Positions 57,099 through 64,000 of a stretch of 64,000 bases of DNA are shown piece after piece. Below the pieces are notes generated by a model. The model was not told the DNA's origin, ran no database searches, and saw nothing but the letters and a program-made list of their open reading frames with translations. Every line of letters begins with the position of its first letter. Position 1 is the first letter of the stretch. This stretch comes from Octadecabacter sp. SW4 (GTDB lineage Bacteria > Pseudomonadota > Alphaproteobacteria > Rhodobacterales > Rhodobacteraceae): NCBI RefSeq assembly GCF_008065155.1, contig NZ_CP042819.1:1364001-1428000 (forward strand). The letters run 5' to 3'. A program made the position numbers and the translations under genes.

Positions 57099-57136
57099 TT
57101 GACGAAAACAATCAGGCACCTTAGAAAGGTTCTAAA
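57099..57136 (+). promoter_or_regulatory. suf operon promoter with overlapping Irr (ICE) box
   Basis: TTGACG (57099-57104) and TAGAAA (57122-57127) are 17 bases apart. The -10 lies inside CTTAGAA-AGG-TTCTAAA (57120-57136), which matches the Irr-binding ICE consensus TTTAGAAN3TTCTAAA at all but the first base. Binding there should block RNA polymerase when iron and heme are low. Confidence 0.75.
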
Positions 57137-57248
57137 TGCCGTAGCCGCGCCTTTTGGGGTGCACTCCGGCCTGACCGAGTTAATGGCGCGGTTGTCGCGC
57201 GTCAATGCAATAGCGCCCCGATGCGGGCGTGATCAGGGGTAAATCGCC

Positions 57249-57707
57249 ATGAAACTGAGCACCAAGGGACGCTATGCGATGGTCGCGCTGGCCGATCTGG
57301 CGTTGCAGCCTGCGGGCGCGCTGGTATCCTTGGGCGAGATTTCGGGGCGGCAGGATATTTCGCTGCCCTATCTTGAGCAACTGTTTGTGAAACTGCGCCG
57401 CGCCGGGCTGGTCGAAAGCGTGCGCGGCCCAGGGGGCGGATACCGTCTTGCCCTGCCGCCCGCCGACATCCGCGTGGTCGATATTCTGGCCGCCGTGGAT
57501 GAAACCGTCAGCGCGATGCACAAAGGGGCGGGCGCATCGGGTGGCGCCTCGGGCAGTCGCGCGCAATCCCTGACCAACCGCCTGTGGGAAGGGCTGAGCG
57601 CGCATGTTTACGTGTTTTTGCACCAGACCCGCCTGTCGGATGTGGTGAAAAACGATCTGGTCCCATGTCCCGCAGTGCCCAACCTGTTCGAGGTCGTGGA
57701 CGAGTGA
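57249..57707 (+). CDS. iscR: Rrf2-family regulator IscR
   Basis: 152 residues. The winged helix is residues 1-65 (STKGRYAMVALADLAL, then LEQLFVKLRRAGLV). The region that carries the 2Fe-2S cysteines in E. coli IscR is here a Gly/Ala/Ser stretch with no cysteine (about residues 92-107); the only cysteine is Cys140. Rhodobacter IscR is likewise unusual in its cysteine ligation. It should regulate the suf genes downstream in response to iron or cluster status. Its stop overlaps the next gene's GTG. Confidence 0.9.
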   Translation: MKLSTKGRYAMVALADLALQPAGALVSLGEISGRQDISLPYLEQLFVKLRRAGLVESVRGPGGGYRLALPPADIRVVDILAAVDETVSAMHKGAGASGGASGSRAQSLTNRLWEGLSAHVYVFLHQTRLSDVVKNDLVPCPAVPNLFEVVDE

Positions 57708-58750
57708 AACCGCGCATCTATCTTGACCACAACGCCACATCACCGCTGCGGCCCTGCGCGCGCGCGGCCATGATCGCGGCGATGGACTGTGTCGGCAACC
57801 CGTCCTCGGTTCACGCCGAGGGGCGCGCCGCCAAGGCGATTGTTGAACGCGCCCGCGCGCAGGTTGCAGCGGCCGTGGGGGCCAGCGGCGCGGATGTGGT
57901 GTTTACCTCGGGCGCGACCGAGGCTGCGGCGCTTGCGCTGGCCGGGCGCGGGCTGCGCGGCGCCGAGATTGAACATGACGCGGTGCTGGGCTGGATTGAC
58001 CCGGACCTGCCGGTGGACGCGCAGGGGCAGGTGACCGTGACGGACCCCGCCACGACAACATTGCAACTGGCCAACTCGGAAACCGGCATCATCCAGGACT
58101 TGCCCCAGGGGATCGCCGTCAGCGATGTGACGCAGGCGATTGGCCGCATCCCCTTTGCCTATAGCTGGTCAGGCGCGGGGATGATTTTCCTGTCGGCCCA
58201 CAAGCTGGGCGGGCCAAAGGGTGTCGGCGCGCTGATCTTTGCCCAAGGCACGGATATCGCAGCGCAAATCAGGGGTGGCGGGCAGGAAATGGGCCGCCGG
58301 TCAGGCACCGAAAACGTCGCAGGAATCGCCGGATTCGGGGCAGCCGCCGAAATGGCCGCGCAAGAATTGGCGGATGGCACCTGGGATCGGGTTGCCATTC
58401 TGCGGAATATTCTAGAAGAGGCTCTTGCTGCCGACGCAAAGGAAACTATTTTTGTCGGGAATGGCGCGCAACGCCTGCCCAATACCTCGTGTTTCATCAC
58501 GCCGGGCTGGAAGGGCGAAACGCAGGTCATGGCGATGGACCTTGCCGGATACGCGATCAGCGCAGGCTCGGCCTGTTCCAGCGGCAAGGTGCGTGCCAGC
58601 CGTGTGCTGCGCGCGATGGGATACGGTGATGATCTGGCCGCGAGCGCTGTGCGCGTCTCGCTGGGGCCGGACACGACCGAAGACGAGGTGCTGCGGTTCG
58701 CGCAGGACTGGAACGATACGTTGAAACGGCACCGCGCACGCGCTGCCTGA
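57704..58750 (+). CDS. Cysteine desulfurase
   Basis: 348 residues of the class V (NifS/IscS-type) fold, which takes sulfur from cysteine for Fe-S clusters. It starts with GTG (VKPRIYLDHNATSPLRP) overlapping the iscR stop. The PLP lysine is Lys167 in HKLGGPKG, and the catalytic loop cysteine is Cys291 in GSACSSGKV. It is shorter than the usual 400 residues, mainly in the middle. A second desulfurase (sufS) is normally found further down this operon, beyond the window. Confidence 0.88.
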   Translation: MKPRIYLDHNATSPLRPCARAAMIAAMDCVGNPSSVHAEGRAAKAIVERARAQVAAAVGASGADVVFTSGATEAAALALAGRGLRGAEIEHDAVLGWIDPDLPVDAQGQVTVTDPATTTLQLANSETGIIQDLPQGIAVSDVTQAIGRIPFAYSWSGAGMIFLSAHKLGGPKGVGALIFAQGTDIAAQIRGGGQEMGRRSGTENVAGIAGFGAAAEMAAQELADGTWDRVAILRNILEEALAADAKETIFVGNGAQRLPNTSCFITPGWKGETQVMAMDLAGYAISAGSACSSGKVRASRVLRAMGYGDDLAASAVRVSLGPDTTEDEVLRFAQDWNDTLKRHRARAA

Positions 58751-58763
58751 AAGGGGTTAAAAC

Positions 58764-60287
58764 ATGACCGCACTGGATAAAGTAGACGTCAAAGACGGCG
58801 TTGATCAGGACACAGTCGAAGCCGTGCAGGCACTTTCGGGCACCTACAAGCACGGTTGGGACACGGATATTGAAATGGATTATGCCCCCAAGGGGCTGAC
58901 CCATGATATCGTGCGCCTGATTTCGAAGAACAACGACGAACCCGAATGGATGCTGGAGTGGCGACTGGCGGCCTATGAACGCTGGTTGCAGATGAAGGAA
59001 CCGGACTGGGCGATGGTCGATTATCCCGAGATCGACTTTCAGGACCAGTATTACTATGCCCGCCCGAAATCGATGATGGAAAAGCCCAAAAGCCTGGACG
59101 ACGTAGACCCCAAGCTACTGGCAACATACGAAAAACTTGGTATTCCGCTGAAGGAACAGATGATCCTTGCCGGCGTCGAAGGGGCCGAGGATGTGCCTGC
59201 GGACGGGCGCAAGGTGGCCGTGGATGCGGTGTTTGATTCCGTGTCTGTCGGCACCACATTCCAGGCCGAGTTGAAAAAGGCTGGTGTGATCTTTTGTTCG
59301 ATCAGCGAGGCGATCCGCGAACACCCCGAGCTGGTGCGCAAATACCTCGGCTCGGTTGTGCCGGTCTCGGATAATTTCTATGCTACGCTGAACAGCGCGG
59401 TGTTTTCCGACGGGTCGTTCGTCTACATTCCACCCGGCACAAAATGCCCGATGGAGCTGTCCACCTATTTCCGCATCAACGCCGAAAATACCGGCCAGTT
59501 CGAACGCACCCTGATCATCTGCGACAAGGGCGCCTATGTGTCCTACCTTGAGGGCTGCACTGCCCCCAAACGTGACATCGCCCAATTGCACGCCGCCGTG
59601 GTCGAGATCGTGATCATGGAAGACGCCGAGGTGAAATATTCCACCGTGCAAAACTGGTATCCCGGCGATGAAAACGGCAAGGGTGGCATCTATAACTTTG
59701 TCACCAAACGCGCCGATTGCCGCGGCGACCGCGCCAAGGTGATGTGGACCCAAGTTGAAACCGGCTCTGCCGTGACGTGGAAATACCCTTCGTGCATCCT
59801 GCGTGGTGACGATTCACAAGGCGAATTTTACTCCATCGCCATCGCCAACAACTACCAGCAGGCCGACACGGGCACGAAAATGGTCCATCTTGGCAAGCGC
59901 ACAAAATCGCGGATTGTGTCCAAGGGGATTTCAGCGGGCCATGCGCAGAACACCTATCGCGGGCTGGTGTCGATGCACCCGCGCGCCAAGGATTCGCGCA
60001 ATTATACCCAGTGCGACAGCCTGCTGATCGGCGATAAATGCGGCGCGCACACGGTGCCCTATATCGAGGTCAAGAATAATTCGTCACGGGTCGAACACGA
60101 GGCCACGACCAGCAAGATCGACGACGATCAGATGTTCTACTGCCGCTCGCGCGGGATGGACGAGGAAGAAGCCGTCGCGCTGATCGTCAACGGTTTCGCC
60201 AAGGAGGTGTTGCAGGCCCTGCCGATGGAATTTGCCATGGAAGCGCAGGCGCTGGTTGCGATTTCTCTCGAAGGATCAGTGGGTTAA
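58764..60287 (+). CDS. sufB: Fe-S cluster assembly protein SufB
   Basis: 507 residues, the scaffold subunit of the SufBCD complex. The conserved beta-helix core includes [18 protein letters not shown] and YLEGCTAP (a conserved cysteine). The late [20 protein letters not shown] and [20 protein letters not shown] segments contain cluster and SufD-contact residues. It starts 13 bp after the desulfurase gene. Confidence 0.95.
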   Translation: MTALDKVDVKDGVDQDTVEAVQALSGTYKHGWDTDIEMDYAPKGLTHDIVRLISKNNDEPEWMLEWRLAAYERWLQMKEPDWAMVDYPEIDFQDQYYYARPKSMMEKPKSLDDVDPKLLATYEKLGIPLKEQMILAGVEGAEDVPADGRKVAVDAVFDSVSVGTTFQAELKKAGVIFCSISEAIREHPELVRKYLGSVVPVSDNFYATLNSAVFSDGSFVYIPPGTKCPMELSTYFRINAENTGQFERTLIICDKGAYVSYLEGCTAPKRDIAQLHAAVVEIVIMEDAEVKYSTVQNWYPGDENGKGGIYNFVTKRADCRGDRAKVMWTQVETGSAVTWKYPSCILRGDDSQGEFYSIAIANNYQQADTGTKMVHLGKRTKSRIVSKGISAGHAQNTYRGLVSMHPRAKDSRNYTQCDSLLIGDKCGAHTVPYIEVKNNSSRVEHEATTSKIDDDQMFYCRSRGMDEEEAVALIVNGFAKEVLQALPMEFAMEAQALVAISLEGSVG

Positions 60288-60299
60288 AGGCCGCAGTTA

Positions 60300-60893
60300 A
60301 TGTCTGACGTGATCACGCGCCCTCATCTGACCCTGCCCGAGGCCGAGGCCGACTGGCTGCGCGCGGCTTACGGCGATGCCTCGGTGATCCTTGAATACGG
60401 GTCGGGCGGGTCCACCGTCATGGGCGCGGAAATGGACGGCAAAACCATTTTTTCCGTCGAAAGCGACAAGGGTTGGCTGGACGGGATGCAGGCCTGGTTT
60501 GATGCAAATCCGCCCAAAAGCACCGTGCATCTGCATCACGCCGATGTGGGGCCGACGGGTAAATGGGGCATGCCGACCCACGAAAAACGCTGGCGCAAAT
60601 GGCACCGCTATCCGCTGGGGATTTGGGAGCGCGAGGATTTTATCGCCCCCGATCTGGTGCTGGTAGATGGGCGGTTTCGCGCGGGCTGTTATCTGGCGAC
60701 GCTGTTCAGCACCGCCAAGCCCGTGACGGTCTATTTTGACGACTACCTTGAACGCGCACCCTATCACGCGATCGAACGCTATGGAAAACCGACCGAAATA
60801 CGCGGGCGCATGGCCCGTTTCGATATAGAACCTATGACCATTCCGCCTGCCGATCTGGGCTGGGTGATGGCCACGATGACCAAGAAACAATGA
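60300..60893 (+). CDS. Conserved suf-operon protein with a methyltransferase-like fold
   Basis: 197 residues, between sufB and sufC. ILEYGSGGSTV looks like motif I of a class I SAM-dependent methyltransferase, and PDLVLVDGRFRAGCYLATL is a later strand. Substrate is unknown. Roseobacter suf operons often carry a gene here, but its role in cluster assembly is not established. Confidence 0.7.
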   Translation: MSDVITRPHLTLPEAEADWLRAAYGDASVILEYGSGGSTVMGAEMDGKTIFSVESDKGWLDGMQAWFDANPPKSTVHLHHADVGPTGKWGMPTHEKRWRKWHRYPLGIWEREDFIAPDLVLVDGRFRAGCYLATLFSTAKPVTVYFDDYLERAPYHAIERYGKPTEIRGRMARFDIEPMTIPPADLGWVMATMTKKQ

Positions 60894-60923
60894 CGGCGCA
60901 ACGCGCGCGACTAGGAGAGTATT

Positions 60924-61679
60924 ATGCTTGAGATCAAAGGCTTGAAGGTCAAACTTGAAGAAGAGGACAAGCAGATCCTCAAGGGGGTGGACCTGACGCT
61001 TGAGGCGGGCAAGGTGCATGCGATCATGGGGCCGAACGGATCCGGCAAATCGACGCTGTCTTATGTGCTTTCGGGCAAGGACGGCTACGAGGTCACCGGC
61101 GGCAGCGCCACGCTTGACGGTGTTGACCTGCTGGACATGGAGCCCGAAGAACGCGCCGCTGCCGGCTTGTTTCTGGCGTTCCAATACCCCGTCGAAATTC
61201 CCGGCGTGGGCAACATGACCTTTTTGCGCACCGCCGTGAATGCGCAGCGCAAGGCCCGCGGGCAGGACGAAATGTCAGCCGGTGAGTTCCTGAAAGTTGT
61301 GCGCGAAAAGGCGAAGACCCTGAAAATCGACGCCGATATGCTGAAACGTCCGGTCAATGTCGGCTTTTCGGGTGGCGAAAAGAAACGTAACGAGATTCTG
61401 CAAATGGCGATGCTGGAACCCAAGATGTGCGTGCTGGATGAAACGGACTCCGGCTTGGACGTGGACGCGATGAAACTGGTCTCCGAAGGGGTGAACGCCC
61501 TGCGCGATGCCGGTCGCTCGTTTCTTGTTATCACGCATTATCAACGACTTCTGGATCACATCAAACCTGATGTCGTGCATATCATGGCCGATGGCCGGAT
61601 CGTCAAGACCGGTGGGCCGGAACTGGCACTTGAAGTAGAAACCAATGGCTACGGCGACATTCTGGCGGAGGTGGCCTGA
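60924..61679 (+). CDS. sufC: Fe-S cluster assembly ATPase SufC
   Basis: 251 residues, ABC ATPase of SufBCD. Walker A GPNGSGKST, signature VGFSGGEKKRNEI and Walker B CVLDETDSGLDVDAM are all intact. A GAGAG ribosome site precedes the ATG. Its stop overlaps the sufD start by one base. Confidence 0.96.
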   Translation: MLEIKGLKVKLEEEDKQILKGVDLTLEAGKVHAIMGPNGSGKSTLSYVLSGKDGYEVTGGSATLDGVDLLDMEPEERAAAGLFLAFQYPVEIPGVGNMTFLRTAVNAQRKARGQDEMSAGEFLKVVREKAKTLKIDADMLKRPVNVGFSGGEKKRNEILQMAMLEPKMCVLDETDSGLDVDAMKLVSEGVNALRDAGRSFLVITHYQRLLDHIKPDVVHIMADGRIVKTGGPELALEVETNGYGDILAEVA

Positions 61680-62971
61680 TGGCACTGCCGCAGATGAAAG
61701 CCGATACAACGCACGCGCGCCTTGCTGCGCTTGACCTGCCAGACGGGGCCGGTTGGGCCACGGATTTGCGCCGCGCCGCGATTGCGCGCGTGACCACGAT
61801 GGGCCTGCCGCACGGGCGCGACGAATACTGGAAATACACCGATCCAACCAGCCTGAACGCGGTTGATGCTGCTCCTGCGAAAACCTTTCATGTGGTCGAT
61901 GAAGCCCCGCTTTTCGGGGATATAGACCGGGTAGAAATCGTTTTTGTGGATGGCGTATTTGATGCTGACCTGTCTGGCGATCTGACCCTTGCCGGGGTCG
62001 AAATTGACCGGCTTGCCGATGCGATGTCCCGCGATATCCACTGGGTCAAAGACCTCTATGGCACGCTGGAAACCGCCGGTCAGACACCGGTGCAACGCCC
62101 GCTTGCCGCGCTGAATACGGCCTTTGCGACGGACGGCGTGGTGATCCGCGCAACCGCCCGCGCTGCCAAACCCGTCTGCCTGACATATATCCACAGCAAA
62201 GATGCATCCGATGCGATCCTGCACCACGTGATCAAAGTTGAAAAAGGCGCCTCGCTGACCCTGCTCGAGGTTGGCCCCGCCGCTGCGCGGTTCAACAAGG
62301 CGATGGAAGTTGATGTCGCCGATGGCGCGGCGTTTCACCACATACGCAGTCAGGGCCGCGTGCACGAACGCCGCGCCGTGACCCATTCCTTTGCCCGTCT
62401 CGGGCAGGAGAGCGTGTTGAAATCGTTTACACTTACGGCGAATGGGGCGTTGACCCGCAACGAGTTCGTCATTGAAATCACCGGTGACGATGCCGTGGCC
62501 CATGTGGCCGGAGCCGCCCTTGGGGACGGCGCGGATTTTCACCATGACGACACGGTTTTCATCACCCACGATGCGCTGAACGGCGAAAGTCGACAGGTGT
62601 TCAAAAAGGTGCTGCGCAACGGCGCAACAGGCGTGTTTCAGGGCAAGATTCTGGTCAGGGAAGGCGCGCAAAAGACCGATGGCTACCAGCTGAGCCAGGC
62701 GCTGTTGCTCGATGATGACAGCGAGTTTCTGGCCAAGCCGGAACTGGAAATCTATGCCGATGATGTGGCCTGTTCGCATGGCTCTACCACGGGTGCAATT
62801 GACGAGGACGCGCTGTTTTACCTGCGCTCGCGTGGGGTGCCACACGGCAAGGCCACCGATATGCTGGTGCTGTCGTTTCTGGCCGAAGCGCTGGAGGAAA
62901 TCGAGGATGAAGCACTGGCTGACGAAATCCTGACCCGCCTGACAGGCTGGTTGGCGCGCAGGAACCACTGA
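61679..62971 (+). CDS. sufD: Fe-S cluster assembly protein SufD
   Basis: 430 residues, the SufB-like partner in SufBCD. Conserved C-terminal YADDVACSHGSTTGAIDEDA contains the key Cys and His. N-terminal helical part and the beta-helix region are of normal length. It overlaps sufC and the following gene by one base each. Confidence 0.94.
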   Translation: MALPQMKADTTHARLAALDLPDGAGWATDLRRAAIARVTTMGLPHGRDEYWKYTDPTSLNAVDAAPAKTFHVVDEAPLFGDIDRVEIVFVDGVFDADLSGDLTLAGVEIDRLADAMSRDIHWVKDLYGTLETAGQTPVQRPLAALNTAFATDGVVIRATARAAKPVCLTYIHSKDASDAILHHVIKVEKGASLTLLEVGPAAARFNKAMEVDVADGAAFHHIRSQGRVHERRAVTHSFARLGQESVLKSFTLTANGALTRNEFVIEITGDDAVAHVAGAALGDGADFHHDDTVFITHDALNGESRQVFKKVLRNGATGVFQGKILVREGAQKTDGYQLSQALLLDDDSEFLAKPELEIYADDVACSHGSTTGAIDEDALFYLRSRGVPHGKATDMLVLSFLAEALEEIEDEALADEILTRLTGWLARRNH

Positions 62972-63462
62972 TGCCCATTACGAGCGATATCCTGCGCACC
63001 TATCGCGGCCCGCGCCGCGTGGTGCGCGACCTGCTGGCGCGGGGCCAGCGCGAGGACCGCGCGATCATGTGGCTGATGGCCGGTTGCCTGATCGTGTTCC
63101 TGTCGCGCTTGCCAGCGCTGCAACGGGCGGCCGTCCTGGGGCAGGGCGATTTCACGCAGGATGCGGCCTATGCCTTTTTGGGGCTGATGATGATCGCGCC
63201 GCTGATGTTTTACGGGCTTGCGGCCCTCGGGCAGGGCATCGCGCGCCTTTTTGGCGGGCGTCCCACGGGTTACGGCGCGCGGCTGGCGCTGTTCTGGGCC
63301 TGGCTTGCGGCAACGCCGGTGATCTTGCTTTACGGTCTGTTGGTCGGCCTGAACGGGGCCGCCGAAACGGGGACGCAAGCGGTCGGTCTGCTTTGGGTCG
63401 TCGTGTTCATCGTGTTCTGGGTGCAGGGTCTGCGCGAAGCGGGCAGATCTCATGACGCTTAG
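62971..63462 (+). CDS. YIP1-like membrane protein
   Basis: 163 residues with four or five helices (AFLGLMMIAPLMFYGLAALGQGIARLFGG, ARLALFWAWLAATPVILLYG). Resembles bacterial YIP1-type proteins. It starts one base into the sufD stop and overlaps the next YIP1-like gene by 11 bases. Function unknown; pairs of such genes are common in suf operons of this group. Confidence 0.75.
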   Translation: MPITSDILRTYRGPRRVVRDLLARGQREDRAIMWLMAGCLIVFLSRLPALQRAAVLGQGDFTQDAAYAFLGLMMIAPLMFYGLAALGQGIARLFGGRPTGYGARLALFWAWLAATPVILLYGLLVGLNGAAETGTQAVGLLWVVVFIVFWVQGLREAGRSHDA

Positions 63463-64000
63463 CGGATTTTTCCAACTGGTCTGGGAGACGATCCTTGATC
63501 CTGCCGCCGCCGCGCACAGGGTTCTGGCCTTGAATATATCGCGCGAGAATCTTTGGCTGGCGGTGCTGTTGGCCACAGTCTTGTCGGCCATCGCGGGCGG
63601 TATCTCGCAGGCGATCGTTCCGGTCGAACCGATGGTCGTTGAAACCGTCAACGGGCCGGTCAGTATGAACATGTCGCCCGCGTCGCCGATGATGCAGGGG
63701 GTTTTTGTCGGCGCGTCCCTCGTCCTGATGATCTTTGCGCTATATTTTACGGGGCAGGCCCTGGGCGGACGTGGCACATTTCCGGGCACGCTGGCGCTGA
63801 TGGCCTGGCTGCAAATTGTGATGGTCGTCCTGCAAGTCGCCACGCTTGTGCTGATGCTGGCGGTGCCCTTGTTTGGCGCTATTCTTGTGTTTGTGTCGTT
63901 TGTGGTGTTCCTGCGCGGCATGGCGATTTTCGTCAAGGAACTGCACGGGTTCGATAGCTTGGGCCGCGCGATTGCGACAATGATTCTGGCCTTTCTCGGG
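63452..64000 (+). CDS. Second YIP1-like membrane protein (cut by window edge)
   Basis: Open frame from ATG 63452 through to the right edge, 183 codons visible. It starts MTLSGFFQLVWETILDP and has several helices, including MQGVFVGASLVLMIFALYF. It overlaps the preceding gene's end and so belongs to the suf unit. sufS and sufT would be expected beyond the edge. Confidence 0.75.
   Translation, partial: MTLSGFFQLVWETILDPAAAAHRVLALNISRENLWLAVLLATVLSAIAGGISQAIVPVEPMVVETVNGPVSMNMSPASPMMQGVFVGASLVLMIFALYFTGQALGGRGTFPGTLALMAWLQIVMVVLQVATLVLMLAVPLFGAILVFVSFVVFLRGMAIFVKELHGFDSLGRAIATMILAFLG

Overview
The window is GC-rich alphaproteobacterial DNA that most resembles the marine Roseobacter group (Rhodobacteraceae). 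The main reasons are a DMSP demethylation operon (dmdA-acuI), the F1-ATPase zeta inhibitor beside purC, a trgA-trgB-cysK block, an IscR without clustered cysteines heading a suf operon behind an Irr-type box, a GAACN7GAAC LexA box before recA, and a circularly permuted two-piece tmRNA gene. Most of it is ordinary chromosome; no phage, CRISPR array or intact insertion sequence was seen. Genes are densely packed, and many pairs overlap by 1 or 4 bases (ATGA, GTGA, TGATG).

Region by region. 0-3 kb: homocysteine S-methyltransferase and an MprF-like membrane protein. 3-6.5 kb: zeta inhibitor, then purC-purS-(zinc alcohol dehydrogenase)-purQ. 6.5-9.6 kb: a DctB/DctD-like two-component pair whose regulator gene is frameshifted. 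9.6-12.9 kb: a long leader and RNase E. 12.9-21 kb: TusA-like protein, CcdA, a membrane alpha/beta-hydrolase overlapping a cytochrome P450, then leftward fumC-DUF4169-RHH, an SspB-like adaptor, chrA and a VWA protein. 21-24.4 kb: a desaturase, the permuted tmRNA gene flanked by direct repeats, and a secreted triple-LCCL protein ending in a 26-bp tandem repeat. 24.4-32.2 kb: a FadR-type regulator and its operator, facing DUF2182-DUF1326-DinB-dmdA-acuI, followed by a universal stress protein and a BCCT transporter. 32.2-32.65 kb: a non-coding stretch with two long spaced inverted repeats. 32.6-42.8 kb: class V aminotransferase, photolyase, CFA-synthase-like methyltransferase, trgA-trgB-cysK-mechanosensitive channel, and a frameshifted alaX. 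42.8-57 kb: tRNA-Ser(GGA), a lytic transglycosylase, a sulfotransferase-like protein, recA, alaS, a secreted HExxH protein with an apparent ATT start, typA and a series of small metabolic or membrane genes including icd. 57-64 kb: the suf operon from iscR onward, running off the right edge.

How parts fit together. DMSP or glycine betaine could enter through the BCCT carrier, be demethylated by DmdA, and have downstream acryloyl-CoA reduced by AcuI; homocysteine S-methyltransferase may use related methyl donors. The suf operon would be under Irr and IscR iron control. Two genes (dctD and alaX) each carry an apparent one-base loss in a six-base C or G run. This looks more like a homopolymer base-calling problem than two independent pseudogenes, and should be settled before calling either gene dead.
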